DNA of 64,000 nucleotides from Acanthornis magna. Lineage: Eukaryota > Chordata > Aves > Passeriformes > Acanthizidae. Both the position numbers and the translations under genes were made by a program. This document shows positions 1 through 7,948 of the stretch, in pieces. Position 1 is the first letter of the stretch. Each line of letters begins with the position of its first letter. The stretch is taken from positions 62,001 through 126,000 of the forward strand of contig JAWUZG010001150.1 in NCBI GenBank assembly GCA_036785705.1. The letters are read 5' to 3'. The notes beneath the pieces were generated by a model. That model was not told the DNA's origin. It saw only the letters and a program-made list of their open reading frames with translations, and searched no databases.

Positions 1-779
1 AGGCCCTTTAGATCTCCTAACCCTAACCCTAGGCGTAACCCTAACCCTAGCTCTAGTTAATTACCCAAACACACTAGCAGGGTTCTCCCTATCAGAATGA
101 TGGAGGAGCAGCAGTGTTGGGGCGCTGCTGCGATGGCCTCGGCAGGCCCTTTCCAGCCCCAGTGTCCCTGGAGCTCGAGGCTCTTTATATCTCTCCAGCC
201 TAACTCCAGCCCAAATGGCACCTTGTGGCCGGGGCCAAGGTGCCCACCCCTGTGGGGGTCCAGATCAGAAAGGTGTGGGAGCAGCAAGGTTGGGGCCTTG
301 TTGCATTGGCCTTGGCAAGCCCTTTCCAGCGCCAGTGTTCCTGGAGCTCAAGGCCCTTTAGATCTCCTAACCCTAACCCTAGGCGTAACCCTAACCCTAG
401 CTCTAGTTAATTACCCAAACACACTAGCAGGGTTCTCCCTATCAGAATGATGGAGGAGCAGCAGTGTTGGGGCGCTGCTGCGATGGCCTCGGCAGGCCCT
501 TTCCAGCCCCAGTGTTCCCGGAGCTCGAGGCTCTTTATATCTCTCCAGCCTAACTCCAGCCCAAATGGCACCTTGTGGCCGGGGCCAAGGTGCCCACCCC
601 TGTGGGGGTCCAGATCAGAAAGGTGTGGGAGCAGCAAGGTTGGGGCCTTGTTGCATTGGCCTTGGCAGGCCCTTTCCAGCCCCAGTGTTCCTGGAGCTCG
701 AGGCTCTTTATATCCCTCCGGCCTGACCCCAGCCCCTAAGGGCACCCTTGCACTGGGACAGAGAGGCTTAGCACCATAG
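1..779 (+). repeat. Left partial copy (copy 0): m5/m6-type dimers only
   Basis: The window opens inside a monomer carrying a telomere-like tract (15-56). Two m5/m6-type dimers follow, at 93-442 (350 bp) and 443-779. The first dimer ends in a telomeric m4-like tail instead of the m6 terminus, so this copy has at least one extra 350-bp dimer. It therefore resembles the amplified copies 7 and 19. How many dimers lie upstream cannot be seen. At 325 the base reads GGCAAGCCC where other copies have GGCAGGCCC. Confidence 0.95.
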
Positions 780-795
780 ATGGCACAGATTAAAA

Positions 796-807
796 CACGT
801 GCAGCTG
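796..807. promoter_or_regulatory. Adjacent E-box motifs CACGTG and CAGCTG
   Basis: Two palindromic hexamers of the CANNTG class lie back to back near the start of the unique segment, and I see them unchanged in the copies I checked. Such hexamers bind basic helix-loop-helix factors in general, but they are short and common, so function is only a possibility. Confidence 0.2.
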
Positions 808-1130
808 GCAGTGGAGGCACCTGGTATGCTCTGGACACTCAGCTCCAAGGGTTTAGCTCAAGGTTCTATTGCTCTCTTAGCCAAAGTACAAATCCCCACG
901 AGGTATACTCAAGAGGTGAAAATCACGCTAAAGTTCACTGGCAAAAGGATCCAAACAACCAATCCAAAATCAAGCATCTTTGGCAAACCATGAAATACAA
1001 CATAGAATGCAACATAAAACCCCTTATCATAGCATTACTCGGTGTTAATTTAGCATTTACTTAGCGTAAACTTAGCCTAACCCAGAGAAACCTTTACACT
1101 GAAAAGATGCTACGTTACCCAGAAGTTCCA

Positions 1131-1189
1131 GGAAAAGAAAAGTAGGAAAAGAAAGAGAGGCAGAGAGAAAGACCCAAGGAGAGAAGAGA
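1131..1189 (+). other. 59-nt polypurine tract
   Basis: 54 of 59 bases are A or G; the exceptions are T1143, C1161 and C1173-1175. The tract is at the same offset in every copy. Mirror-like purine runs can form triplex structures, and polypurine tracts also prime plus-strand synthesis in retroelements. No flanking sequence here proves either role. On the opposite strand it is a long polypyrimidine run. Confidence 0.6.
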
Positions 1190-1260
1190 TCTAGGAAAAC
1201 ACATAGAGACCTACCAGCTCCTAGGATTCCTGCAGGGGCAGCATGGGAAACGCGGGCAGG

Positions 1261-1270
1261 GTTATATAGG
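1261..1270 (-). promoter_or_regulatory. TATA-box-like element on the minus strand
   Basis: The minus strand reads CCTATATAAC, a good match to the TATA consensus. A second T/A-rich motif, GGCTTAAAAGG, lies about 35-45 bp upstream on that strand (1301-1311). Splice-donor-like sites occur on the same strand at 1324-1336 and 1466-1478, but these are upstream of it. A transcript from here would start near 1235 and run leftward through the polypyrimidine side of the tract at 1131-1189. No transcription evidence is available. Confidence 0.2.
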
Positions 1271-1350
1271 GTGTGAGCACATGCTGACCTCATGCTCTGT
1301 CCTTTTAAGCCCCGCATGGCCTTCACGTACCTGCCCCTGAGGTGGCACTT

Positions 1351-1366
1351 CTGGCCATTTGGCCAG
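1351..1366. other. 16-bp near-perfect palindrome
   Basis: CTGGCCA and TGGCCAG are separated by TT, giving a 7-bp stem. It recurs at offset 571-586 of the copies. In copies 16, 22, 23 and 27 a G-to-C change (TTTGCCCAG) breaks one stem pair, and in copy 29 a T-to-C change at 52602 alters the other arm. Confidence 0.5.
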
Positions 1367-1544
1367 TCAGGGCCCAGGTGAGCACTTGGGCCACCCCAAG
1401 ACTCCAGCACGGACAGCTCAGCCAGGCCTTGGGGTGGCTCTGGGTACACAGCAGGGCGCTAAAGGCCTCACCTGCAACAAAGTCTGGCCGGTCCCTCCCA
1501 GCAGGTACAGGCAATGGCATTCCAAGATGTAGCAAGACAGGCGA

Positions 1545-1707
1545 CATCCAGTCTCTGGCAGCACCCTGCCATGATGCCCTTGCAATGCCTTGGCCAGTGC
1601 CAGTGTCCGTGGAGCTGTAGGCTCCACAGCTCTCTGAAGTCTAAGACCAGCCCACAGGGCAGCTGGTGGCTGGGGCCGAGGTGCCCAGCCCTATAGGGGG
1701 TCCAGAT
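1545..1707 (+). repeat. Monomer m1 (most diverged, about 163 bp)
   Basis: A weak copy of the 175-bp unit. It is recognisable by the ordered landmarks CAGCA, TTGCAATGCCTTGGC, CCAGTGTCC, GGAGCTGTAGGCTCC, GGGGCCGAGGTGCCCA and TCCAGAT, which match the order in m3 and m5. The left boundary is approximate. About ten bases are missing between TTGGC and CCAGTG compared with the others. It carries no clear telomere-like tract. Confidence 0.7.
1609..1627. other. Small hairpin in m1
   Basis: GTGGAGC and GCTCCAC form a perfect 7-bp stem around the 5-base loop TGTAG. The same hairpin is present in m1 of every copy I inspected. It is too short to call a functional RNA element and may be chance. Confidence 0.4.
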
Positions 1708-1884
1708 CAGAAAGGTGTGGGAGCAGCAAGGTTGGGGCCTTGTCACATTTGCCTTGGCAGGCCCTTTCCAGCGCCAGTGTTCCTGGAGCTCAAGGCCCTT
1801 TAGATCTCCTAACCCTAACCCTAGGCGTAACCCTAACCCTAGCCCTAGTTAATTACCCGAGCCCACTACCTGGGTTTTCCCTAC
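1708..1884 (+). repeat. Monomer m2 (177 bp, telomeric type)
   Basis: Starts at CAGAAAGGTG and ends at TTTTCCCTAC. It holds a 42-bp telomere-like tract at 1807-1848 and is recognised by TTGTCACATTTG on the left and ACCCGAGCCCACTACC on the right. With m3 it forms the first 351-bp dimer (m2+m3); m4 is its closest relative. Confidence 0.9.
1807..1848 (-). repeat. Degenerate telomeric tract in m2
   Basis: Seven hexamers in one unbroken phase. Numbers 2 and 5 are exact CCCTAA; numbers 1, 3, 6 and 7 differ by one base (TCCTAA or CCCTAG); number 4 is GCGTAA. The G-rich TTAGGG-type strand is the minus strand. It recurs at offset 1027-1068 of every copy that has a standard m2. In copies 28 and 32 an exact hexamer carries A-to-C (51274, 58445). 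Confidence 0.9.
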
Positions 1885-2058
1885 CAGAAAGATGGAGGAG
1901 CAGAAATGTTGGGGAGATGCTGCGATGGCCTTGGCAGGCCCTTTCCAGCCCCAGTGTCCCTGGAGCTCTAGGCACTTTCCTTCTCTCAACCCCAACTCTA
2001 GGCCAAATGGCAGCTTGTGGCCGGGGCCAAGGTGCCCACCCCTGTGGGGCCTCCAGGT
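1885..2058 (+). repeat. Monomer m3 (174 bp, eroded type)
   Basis: Begins CAGAAAGATGGAGGAGCAG and ends CCTCCAGGT. Specific marks are AAATGTTGGGGAGATGC and GGCACTTTCCTTCTC. At 1985-2007, where m2 and m4 have the telomeric tract, 17 of 23 bases still match it, so this looks like a decayed tract. The C/G state at 2029 (CCAAGG or CCGAGG) separates copy types. Confidence 0.88.
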
Positions 2059-2235
2059 CAGCAAGGTGTGGAAGCAGCAAGGTTGTGGCCTTGTTGCGTT
2101 TGCCTTGGCAGGCTCTTTCCAGCGCCAGTGTTCCTGGAGCTCAAGGCTCTTTAGATCTCCTAACCCTAACCCTAGGCGTAACCCTAACCCTAGCTCTAGT
2201 TAATTACCCAAACACACTAGCAGGGTTCTCCCTAT
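2059..2235 (+). repeat. Monomer m4 (177 bp, telomeric type)
   Basis: Begins CAGCAAGGTGTGGAAGCAG and ends TTCTCCCTAT. It has TTGTTGCGTTTG on the left and ACCCAAACACACTAGC (or CACTGGC) on the right, with a telomere-like tract at 2158-2199. It is the sister of m2. The m3+m4 pair is 351 bp and is absent from copies 15 and 30. Confidence 0.9.
2158..2199 (-). repeat. Degenerate telomeric tract in m4
   Basis: The same seven-hexamer layout as in m2, but the last hexamer is CTCTAG where m2 has CCCTAG. That base is a reliable mark for which tract one is reading, and shows the junctions of the rearranged copies. The tract is followed by TTAATTACCC in both monomers. Confidence 0.9.
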
Positions 2236-2408
2236 CAGAATGATGGAGGAGCAGCAGTGTTGGGGCGCTGCTGCGATGGCCTCGGCAGGCCCTTTCCAGC
2301 CCCAGTGTTCCCAGAGCTCGAGGCTCTTTATATCTCTCCAGCCTAACTCCAGCCCAAATGGCACCTTGTGGCCGGGGCCAAGGTGCCCACCCCTGTGGGG
2401 GTCCAGAT
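2236..2408 (+). repeat. Monomer m5 (173 bp, eroded type)
   Basis: Begins CAGAATGATGGAGGAGCAG and ends GGGGGTCCAGAT. Marks are CAGTGTTGGGGCGCTGCTGC and CTCTTTATATCTCTCC. The telomeric position is replaced by CCTAACTCCAGCCCAAATGG (near 2342-2361), a faint remnant. The amplified 350-bp dimers in copies 0, 7, 19 and 30 start with this monomer. Confidence 0.88.
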
Positions 2409-2572
2409 CAGAAAGGTGTGGGAGCAGCAAGGTTGGGGCCTTGTTGCATTGGCCTTGGCAGGCCCTTTCCAGCCCCAGTGTTCCTGGAGCTCGAGGCTCT
2501 TTATATCCCTCCGGCCTGACCCCAGCCCCTAAGGGCACCCTTGCACTGGGACAGAGAGGCTTAGCACCATAG
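2409..2572 (+). repeat. Monomer m6 (164 bp, terminal)
   Basis: Begins CAGAAAGGTGTGGGAGCAG, continues with TTGTTGCATTGG, then diverges after CTCTTTATAT to a terminus that leads to the next landmark at 2573. At the telomeric position it has CCCCAGCCCCTAAGGG (2520-2535). It is the junction monomer between the satellite block and the next 765-bp segment. In amplified dimers its right half is replaced by an m4-like telomeric tail. Confidence 0.88.
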
Positions 2573-4362
2573 ATGGCACAGATTAAAACACGTGCAGCTG
2601 GCAGTGGAGGCACCTGGTATGCTCTGGACACTCAGCTCCAAGGGTTTAGCTCAAGGTTCTATTGCTCTCTTAGCCAAAGTACAAATCCCACGAGGTATAC
2701 TCAAGAGGTGAAAATCACGCTAAAGTTCACTGGCAAAAGGATCCAAACAACCAATCCAAAATCAAGCATCTTTGGCAAACCATGAAATACAACATAGAAT
2801 GCAACATAAAACCCCTTATCATAGCATTACTCGGTGTTAATTTAGCATTTACTTAGCGTAAACTTAGCCTAACCCAGAGAAACCTTTACACTGAAAAGAT
2901 GCTACGTTACCCAGAAGTTCCAGGAAAAGAAAAGTAGGAAAAGAAAGAGAGGCAGAGAGAAAGACCCAAGGAGAGAAGAGATCTAGGAAAACACATAGAG
3001 ACCTACCAGCTCCTAGGATTCCTGCAGGGGCAGCATGGGAAACGCGGGCAGGGTTATATAGGGTGTGAGCACATGCTGACCTCATGCTCTGTCCTTTTAA
3101 GCCCCGCATGGCCTTCACGTACCTGCCCCTGAGGTGGCACTTCTGGCCATTTGGCCAGTCAGGGCCCAGGTGAGCACTTGGGCCACCCCAAGACTCCAGC
3201 ACGGACAGCTCAGCCAGGCCTTGGGGTGGCTCTGGGTACACAGCAGGGCGCTAAAGGCCTCACCTGCAACAAAGTCTGGCCGGTCCCTCCCAGCAGGTAC
3301 AGGCAATGGCATTCCAAGATGTAGCAAGACAGGCGACATCCAGTCTCTGGCAGCACCCTGCCATGATGCCCTTGCAATGCCTTGGCCAGTGCCAGTGTCC
3401 GTGGAGCTGTAGGCTCCACAGCTCTCTGAAGTCTAAGACCAGCCCACAGGGCAGCTTGTGGCTGGGGCCGAGGTGCCCAGCCCTATAGGGGGTCCAGATC
3501 AGAAAGGTGTGGGAGCAGCAAGGTTGGGGCCTTGTCACATTTGCCTTGGCAGGCCCTTTCCAGCGCCAGTGTTCCTGGAGCTCAAGGCCCTTTAGATCTC
3601 CTAACCCTAACCCTAGGCGTAACCCTAACCCTAGCCCTAGTTAATTACCCGAGCCCACTACCTGGGTTTTCCCTACCAGAAAGATGGAGGAGCAGAAATG
3701 TTGGGGAGATGCTGCGATGGCCTTGGCAGGCCCTTTCCAGCCCCAGTGTCCCTGGAGCTCTAGGCACTTTCCTTCTCTCAACCCCAACTCTAGGCCAAAT
3801 GGCAGCTTGTGGCCGGGGCCGAGGTGCCCACCCCTGTGGGGCCTCCAGGTCAGCAAGGTGTGGAAGCAGCAAGGTTGTGCCTTGTTGCGTTTGCCTTGGC
3901 AGGCCCTTTCCAGCGCCAGTGTTCCTGGAGCTCAAGGCCCTTTAGATCTCCTAACCCTAACCCTAGGCGTAACCCTAACCCTAGCTCTAGTTAATTACCC
4001 AAACACACTAGCAGGGTTCTCCCTATCAGAATGATGGAGGAGCAGCAGTGTTGGGGCGCTGCTGCGATGGCCTCGGCAGGCCCTTTCCAGCCCCAGTGTT
4101 CCCGGAGCTCGAGGCTCTTTATATCTCTCCAGCCTAACTCCAGCCCAAATGGCACCTTGTGGCCGGGGCCAAGGTGCCCACCCCTGTGGGGTCCAGATCA
4201 GAAAGGTGTGGGAGCAGCAAGGTTGGGGCCTTGTTGCATTGGCCTTGGCAGGCCCTTTCCAGCCCCAGTGTTCCTGGAGCTCGAGGCTCTTTATATCTCT
4301 CCGGCCTGATCCCAGCCCCTAAGGGCACCCTTGCACTGGGACAGAGAGGCTTAGCACCATAG
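2573..4362 (+). repeat. Array copy 2 (1790 bp, three 1-bp deletions)
   Basis: Standard layout but three bases short. One C is missing near 2689 in the unique segment, one G near 3879 in m4, and one G of a five-G run near 4190 in m5. Haplotype A-T-G-A-G-T-T/T. Confidence 0.96.
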
Positions 4363-6155
4363 ATGGCACAGATTAAAACACGTGCAGCTGGCAGTGGAGG
4401 CACCTGGTATGCTCTGGACACTCAGCTCCAAGGGTTTAGCTCAAGGTTCTATTGCTCTCTTAGCCAAAGTACAAATCCCCACGAGGTATACTCAAGAGGT
4501 GAAAATCACGCTAAAGTTCACTGGCAAAAGGATCCAAACAACCAATCCAAAATCAAGCATCTTTGGCAAACCATGAAATACAACATAGAATGCAACATAA
4601 AACCCCTTATCATAGCATTACTCGGTGTTAATTTAGCATTTACTTAGCGTAAACTTAGCCTAACCCAGAGAAACCTTTACACTGAAAAGATGCTACGTTA
4701 CCCAGAAGTTCCAGGAAAAGAAAAGTAGGAAAAGAAAGAGAGGCAGAGAGAAAGACCCAAGGAGAGAAGAGATCTAGGAAAACACATAGAGACCTACCAG
4801 CTCCTAGGATTCCTGCAGGGGCAGCATGGGAAACGCGGGCAGGGTTATATAGGGTGTGAGCACATGCTGACCTCATGCTCTGTCCTTTTAAGCCCCGCAT
4901 GGCCTTCACGTACCTGCCCCTGAGGTGGCACTTCTGGCCATTTGGCCAGTCAGGGCCCAGGTGAGCACTTGGGCCACCCCAAGACTCCAGCACGGACAGC
5001 TCAGCCAGGCCTTGGGGTGGCTCTGGGTACACAGCAGGGCGCTAAAGGCCTCACCTGCAACAAAGTCTGGCCGGTCCCTCCCAGCAGGTACAGGCAATGG
5101 CATTCCAAGATGTAGCAAGACAGGCGACATCCAGTCTCTGGCAGCACCCTGCCATGATGCCCTTGCAATGCCTTGGCCAGTGCCAGTGTCCGTGGAGCTG
5201 TAGGCTCCACAGCTCTCTGAAGTCTAAGACCAGCCCACAGGGCAGCTGGTGGCTGGGGCCGAGGTGCCCAGCCCTATAGGGGGTCCAGATCAGAAAGGTG
5301 TGGGAGCAGCAAGGTTGGGGCCTTGTCACATTTGCCTTGGCAGGCCCTTTCCAGCGCCAGTGTTCCTGGAGCTCAAGGCCCTTTAGATCTCCTAACCCTA
5401 ACCCTAGGCGTAACCCTAACCCTAGCCCTAGTTAATTACCCGAGCCCACTACCTGGGTTTTCCCTACCAGAAAGATGGAGGAGCAGAAATGTTGGGGAGA
5501 TGCTGCGATGGCCTTGGCAGGCCCTTTCCAGCCCCAGTGTCCCTGGAGCTCTAGGCACTTTCCTTCTCTCAACCCCAACTCTAGGCCAAATGGCAGCTTG
5601 TGGCCGGGGCCAAGGTGCCCACCCCTGTGGGGCCTCCAGGTCAGCAAGGTGTGGAAGCAGCAAGGTTGTGGCCTTGTTGCGTTTGCCTTGGCAGGCTCTT
5701 TCCAGCGCCAGTGTTCCTGGAGCTCAAGGCTCTTTAGATCTCCTAACCCTAACCCTAGGCGTAACCCTAACCCTAGCTCTAGTTAATTACCCAAACACAC
5801 TAGCAGGGTTCTCCCTATCAGAATGATGGAGGAGCAGCAGTGTTGGGGCGCTGCTGCGATGGCCTCGGCAGGCCCTTTCCAGCCCCAGTGTTCCCAGAGC
5901 TCGAGGCTCTTTATATCTCTCCAGCCTAACTCCAGCCCAAATGGCACCTTGTGGCCGGGGCCAAGGTGCCCACCCCTGTGGGGGTCCAGATCAGAAAGGT
6001 GTGGGAGCAGCAAGGTTGGGGCCTTGTTGCATTGGCCTTGGCAGGCCCTTTCCAGCCCCAGTGTTCCTGGAGCTCGAGGCTCTTTATATCCCTCCGGCCT
6101 GACCCCAGCCCCTAAGGGCACCCTTGCACTGGGACAGAGAGGCTTAGCACCATAG
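4363..6155 (+). repeat. Array copy 3 (1793 bp)
   Basis: Standard layout. Haplotype A-G-A-A-A-T-C/C, the same as copy 1 two units earlier, as expected for a local two-unit super-repeat. Confidence 0.97.
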
Positions 6156-7948
6156 ATGGCACAGATTAAAACACGTGCAGCTGGCAGTGGAGGCACCTGG
6201 TATGCTCTGGACACTCAGCTCCAAGGGTTTAGCTCAAGGTTCTATTGCTCTCTTAGCCAAAGTACAAATCCCCACGAGGTATACTCAAGAGGTGAAAATC
6301 ACGCTAAAGTTCACTGGCAAAAGGATCCAAACAACCAATCCAAAATCAAGCATCTTTGGCAAACCATGAAATACAACATAGAATGCAACATAAAACCCCT
6401 TATCATAGCATTACTCGGTGTTAATTTAGCATTTACTTAGCGTAAACTTAGCCTAACCCAGAGAAACCTTTACACTGAAAAGATGCTACGTTACCCAGAA
6501 GTTCCAGGAAAAGAAAAGTAGGAAAAGAAAGAGAGGCAGAGAGAAAGACCCAAGGAGAGAAGAGATCTAGGAAAACACATAGAGACCTACCAGCTCCTAG
6601 GATTCCTGCAGGGGCAGCATGGGAAACGCGGGCAGGGTTATATAGGGTGTGAGCACATGCTGACCTCATGCTCTGTCCTTTTAAGCCCCGCATGGCCTTC
6701 ACGTACCTGCCCCTGAGGTGGCACTTCTGGCCATTTGGCCAGTCAGGGCCCAGGTGAGCACTTGGGCCACCCCAAGACTCCAGCACGGACAGCTCAGCCA
6801 GGCCTTGGGGTGGCTCTGGGTACACAGCAGGGCGCTAAAGGCCTCACCTGCAACAAAGTCTGGCCGGTCCCTCCCAGCAGGTACAGGCAATGGCATTCCA
6901 AGATGTAGCAAGACAGGCGACATCCAGTCTCTGGCAGCACCCTGCCATGATGCCCTTGCAATGCCTTGGCCAGTGCCAGTGTCCGTGGAGCTGTAGGCTC
7001 CACAGCTCTCTGAAGTCTAAGACCAGCCCACAGGGCAGCTTGTGGCTGGGGCCGAGGTGCCCAGCCCTATAGGGGGTCCAGATCAGAAAGGTGTGGGAGC
7101 AGCAAGGTTGGGGCCTTGTCACATTTGCCTTGGCAGGCCCTTTCCAGCGCCAGTGTTCCTGGAGCTCAAGGCCCTTTAGATCTCCTAACCCTAACCCTAG
7201 GCGTAACCCTAACCCTAGCCCTAGTTAATTACCCGAGCCCACTACCTGGGTTTTCCCTACCAGAAAGATGGAGGAGCAGAAATGTTGGGGAGATGCTGCG
7301 ATGGCCTTGGCAGGCCCTTTCCAGCCCCAGTGTCCCTGGAGCTCTAGGCACTTTCCTTCTCTCAACCCCAACTCTAGGCCAAATGGCAGCTTGTGGCCGG
7401 GGCCGAGGTGCCCACCCCTGTGGGGCCTCCAGGTCAGCAAGGTGTGGAAGCAGCAAGGTTGTGGCCTTGTTGCGTTTGCCTTGGCAGGCCCTTTCCAGCG
7501 CCAGTGTTCCTGGAGCTCAAGGCCCTTTAGATCTCCTAACCCTAACCCTAGGCGTAACCCTAACCCTAGCTCTAGTTAATTACCCAAACACACTGGCAGG
7601 GTTCTCCCTATCAGAATGATGGAGGAGCAGCAGTGTTGGGGCGCTGCTGCGATGGCCTCGGCAGGCCCTTTCCAGCCCCAGTGTTCCCGGAGCTCGAGGC
7701 TCTTTATATCTCTCCAGCCTAACTCCAGCCCAAATGGCACCTTGTGGCCGGGGCCAAGGTGCCCACCCCTGTGGGGGTCCAGATCAGAAAGGTGTGGGAG
7801 CAGCAAGGTTGGGGCCTTGTTGCATTGGCCTTGGCAGGCCCTTTCCAGCCCCAGTGTTCCTGGAGCTCGAGGCTCTTTATATCTCTCCGGCCTGATCCCA
7901 GCCCCTAAGGGCACCCTTGCACTGGGACAGAGAGGCTTAGCACCATAG
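6156..7948 (+). repeat. Array copy 4 (1793 bp)
   Basis: Standard layout. Haplotype A-T-G-G-G-T-T/T, the same as copy 6 and copy 14, and close to copy 2. Confidence 0.97.

Larger units (their letters stand above)
780..1544. repeat. 765-bp unique segment of the repeat unit (reference copy)
   Basis: This stretch has no match to the 175-bp monomers. Its left part (about 840-1080) is AT-richer. Then come a purine tract (1131-1189), a TATA-like element (1261-1270) and a GC-richer right part with splice-donor-like sites. It recurs at offset 0-764 of every copy with very few changes. Its origin is not recognised; a fragment of a transposable element such as a retroviral LTR, or of a promoter region, is possible but unproven. 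A 94-codon frame starts at its first base and a 125-codon frame lies on the minus strand (1072-1449). Neither resembles a protein family I know. Confidence 0.9.
780..2572 (+). repeat. Array copy 1 (reference, 1793 bp)
   Basis: Standard architecture: unique segment 780-1544, m1 1545-1707, m2 1708-1884, m3 1885-2058, m4 2059-2235, m5 2236-2408, m6 2409-2572. Haplotype A-G-A-A-A-T-C/C, the same as copies 3, 18 and 20. It is used as the reference for the internal features listed separately. Confidence 0.97.

Noticed and set aside
407..838. 143-codon minus-strand frame crossing from m5/m6 into the unique segment
   Set aside because: It crosses a satellite junction, is antisense to other open frames and has no recognisable domain.
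780..1064. 94-codon frame starting at the first base of the unique segment, present in nearly all copies
   Set aside because: No recognisable domain, broken by a 1-bp deletion in copy 2, and its conservation is explained by whole-array homogenisation.
1240..1262. CENP-B box (the GGGAAACGCGGGCAGG stretch)
   Set aside because: It shares the CGGG end but lacks the essential TTCG half of the box.
1072..1449. 125-codon minus-strand frame with a hydrophobic C-terminal part
   Set aside because: It spans the polypurine tract and the TATA-like site, has no known family match, and changes such as those at 28602, 45172 and 52602 alter residues freely.
780..1544. tRNA-derived SINE or tRNA gene
   Set aside because: No convincing A and B boxes at the right spacing, no A-rich or simple-repeat tail and no target-site duplication.
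780..1544. Complete LTR with TG...CA ends
   Set aside because: I could not define inverted ends, a poly(A) signal or a primer-binding site, so it is kept only as a possibility for a fragment.
1740..2243. 167-codon plus-strand frame across m2-m4, including the telomeric tract
   Set aside because: Low-complexity product of repeated monomers; overlapped by frames on both strands and lost or shortened in copies 2, 5, 9, 15 and 30.
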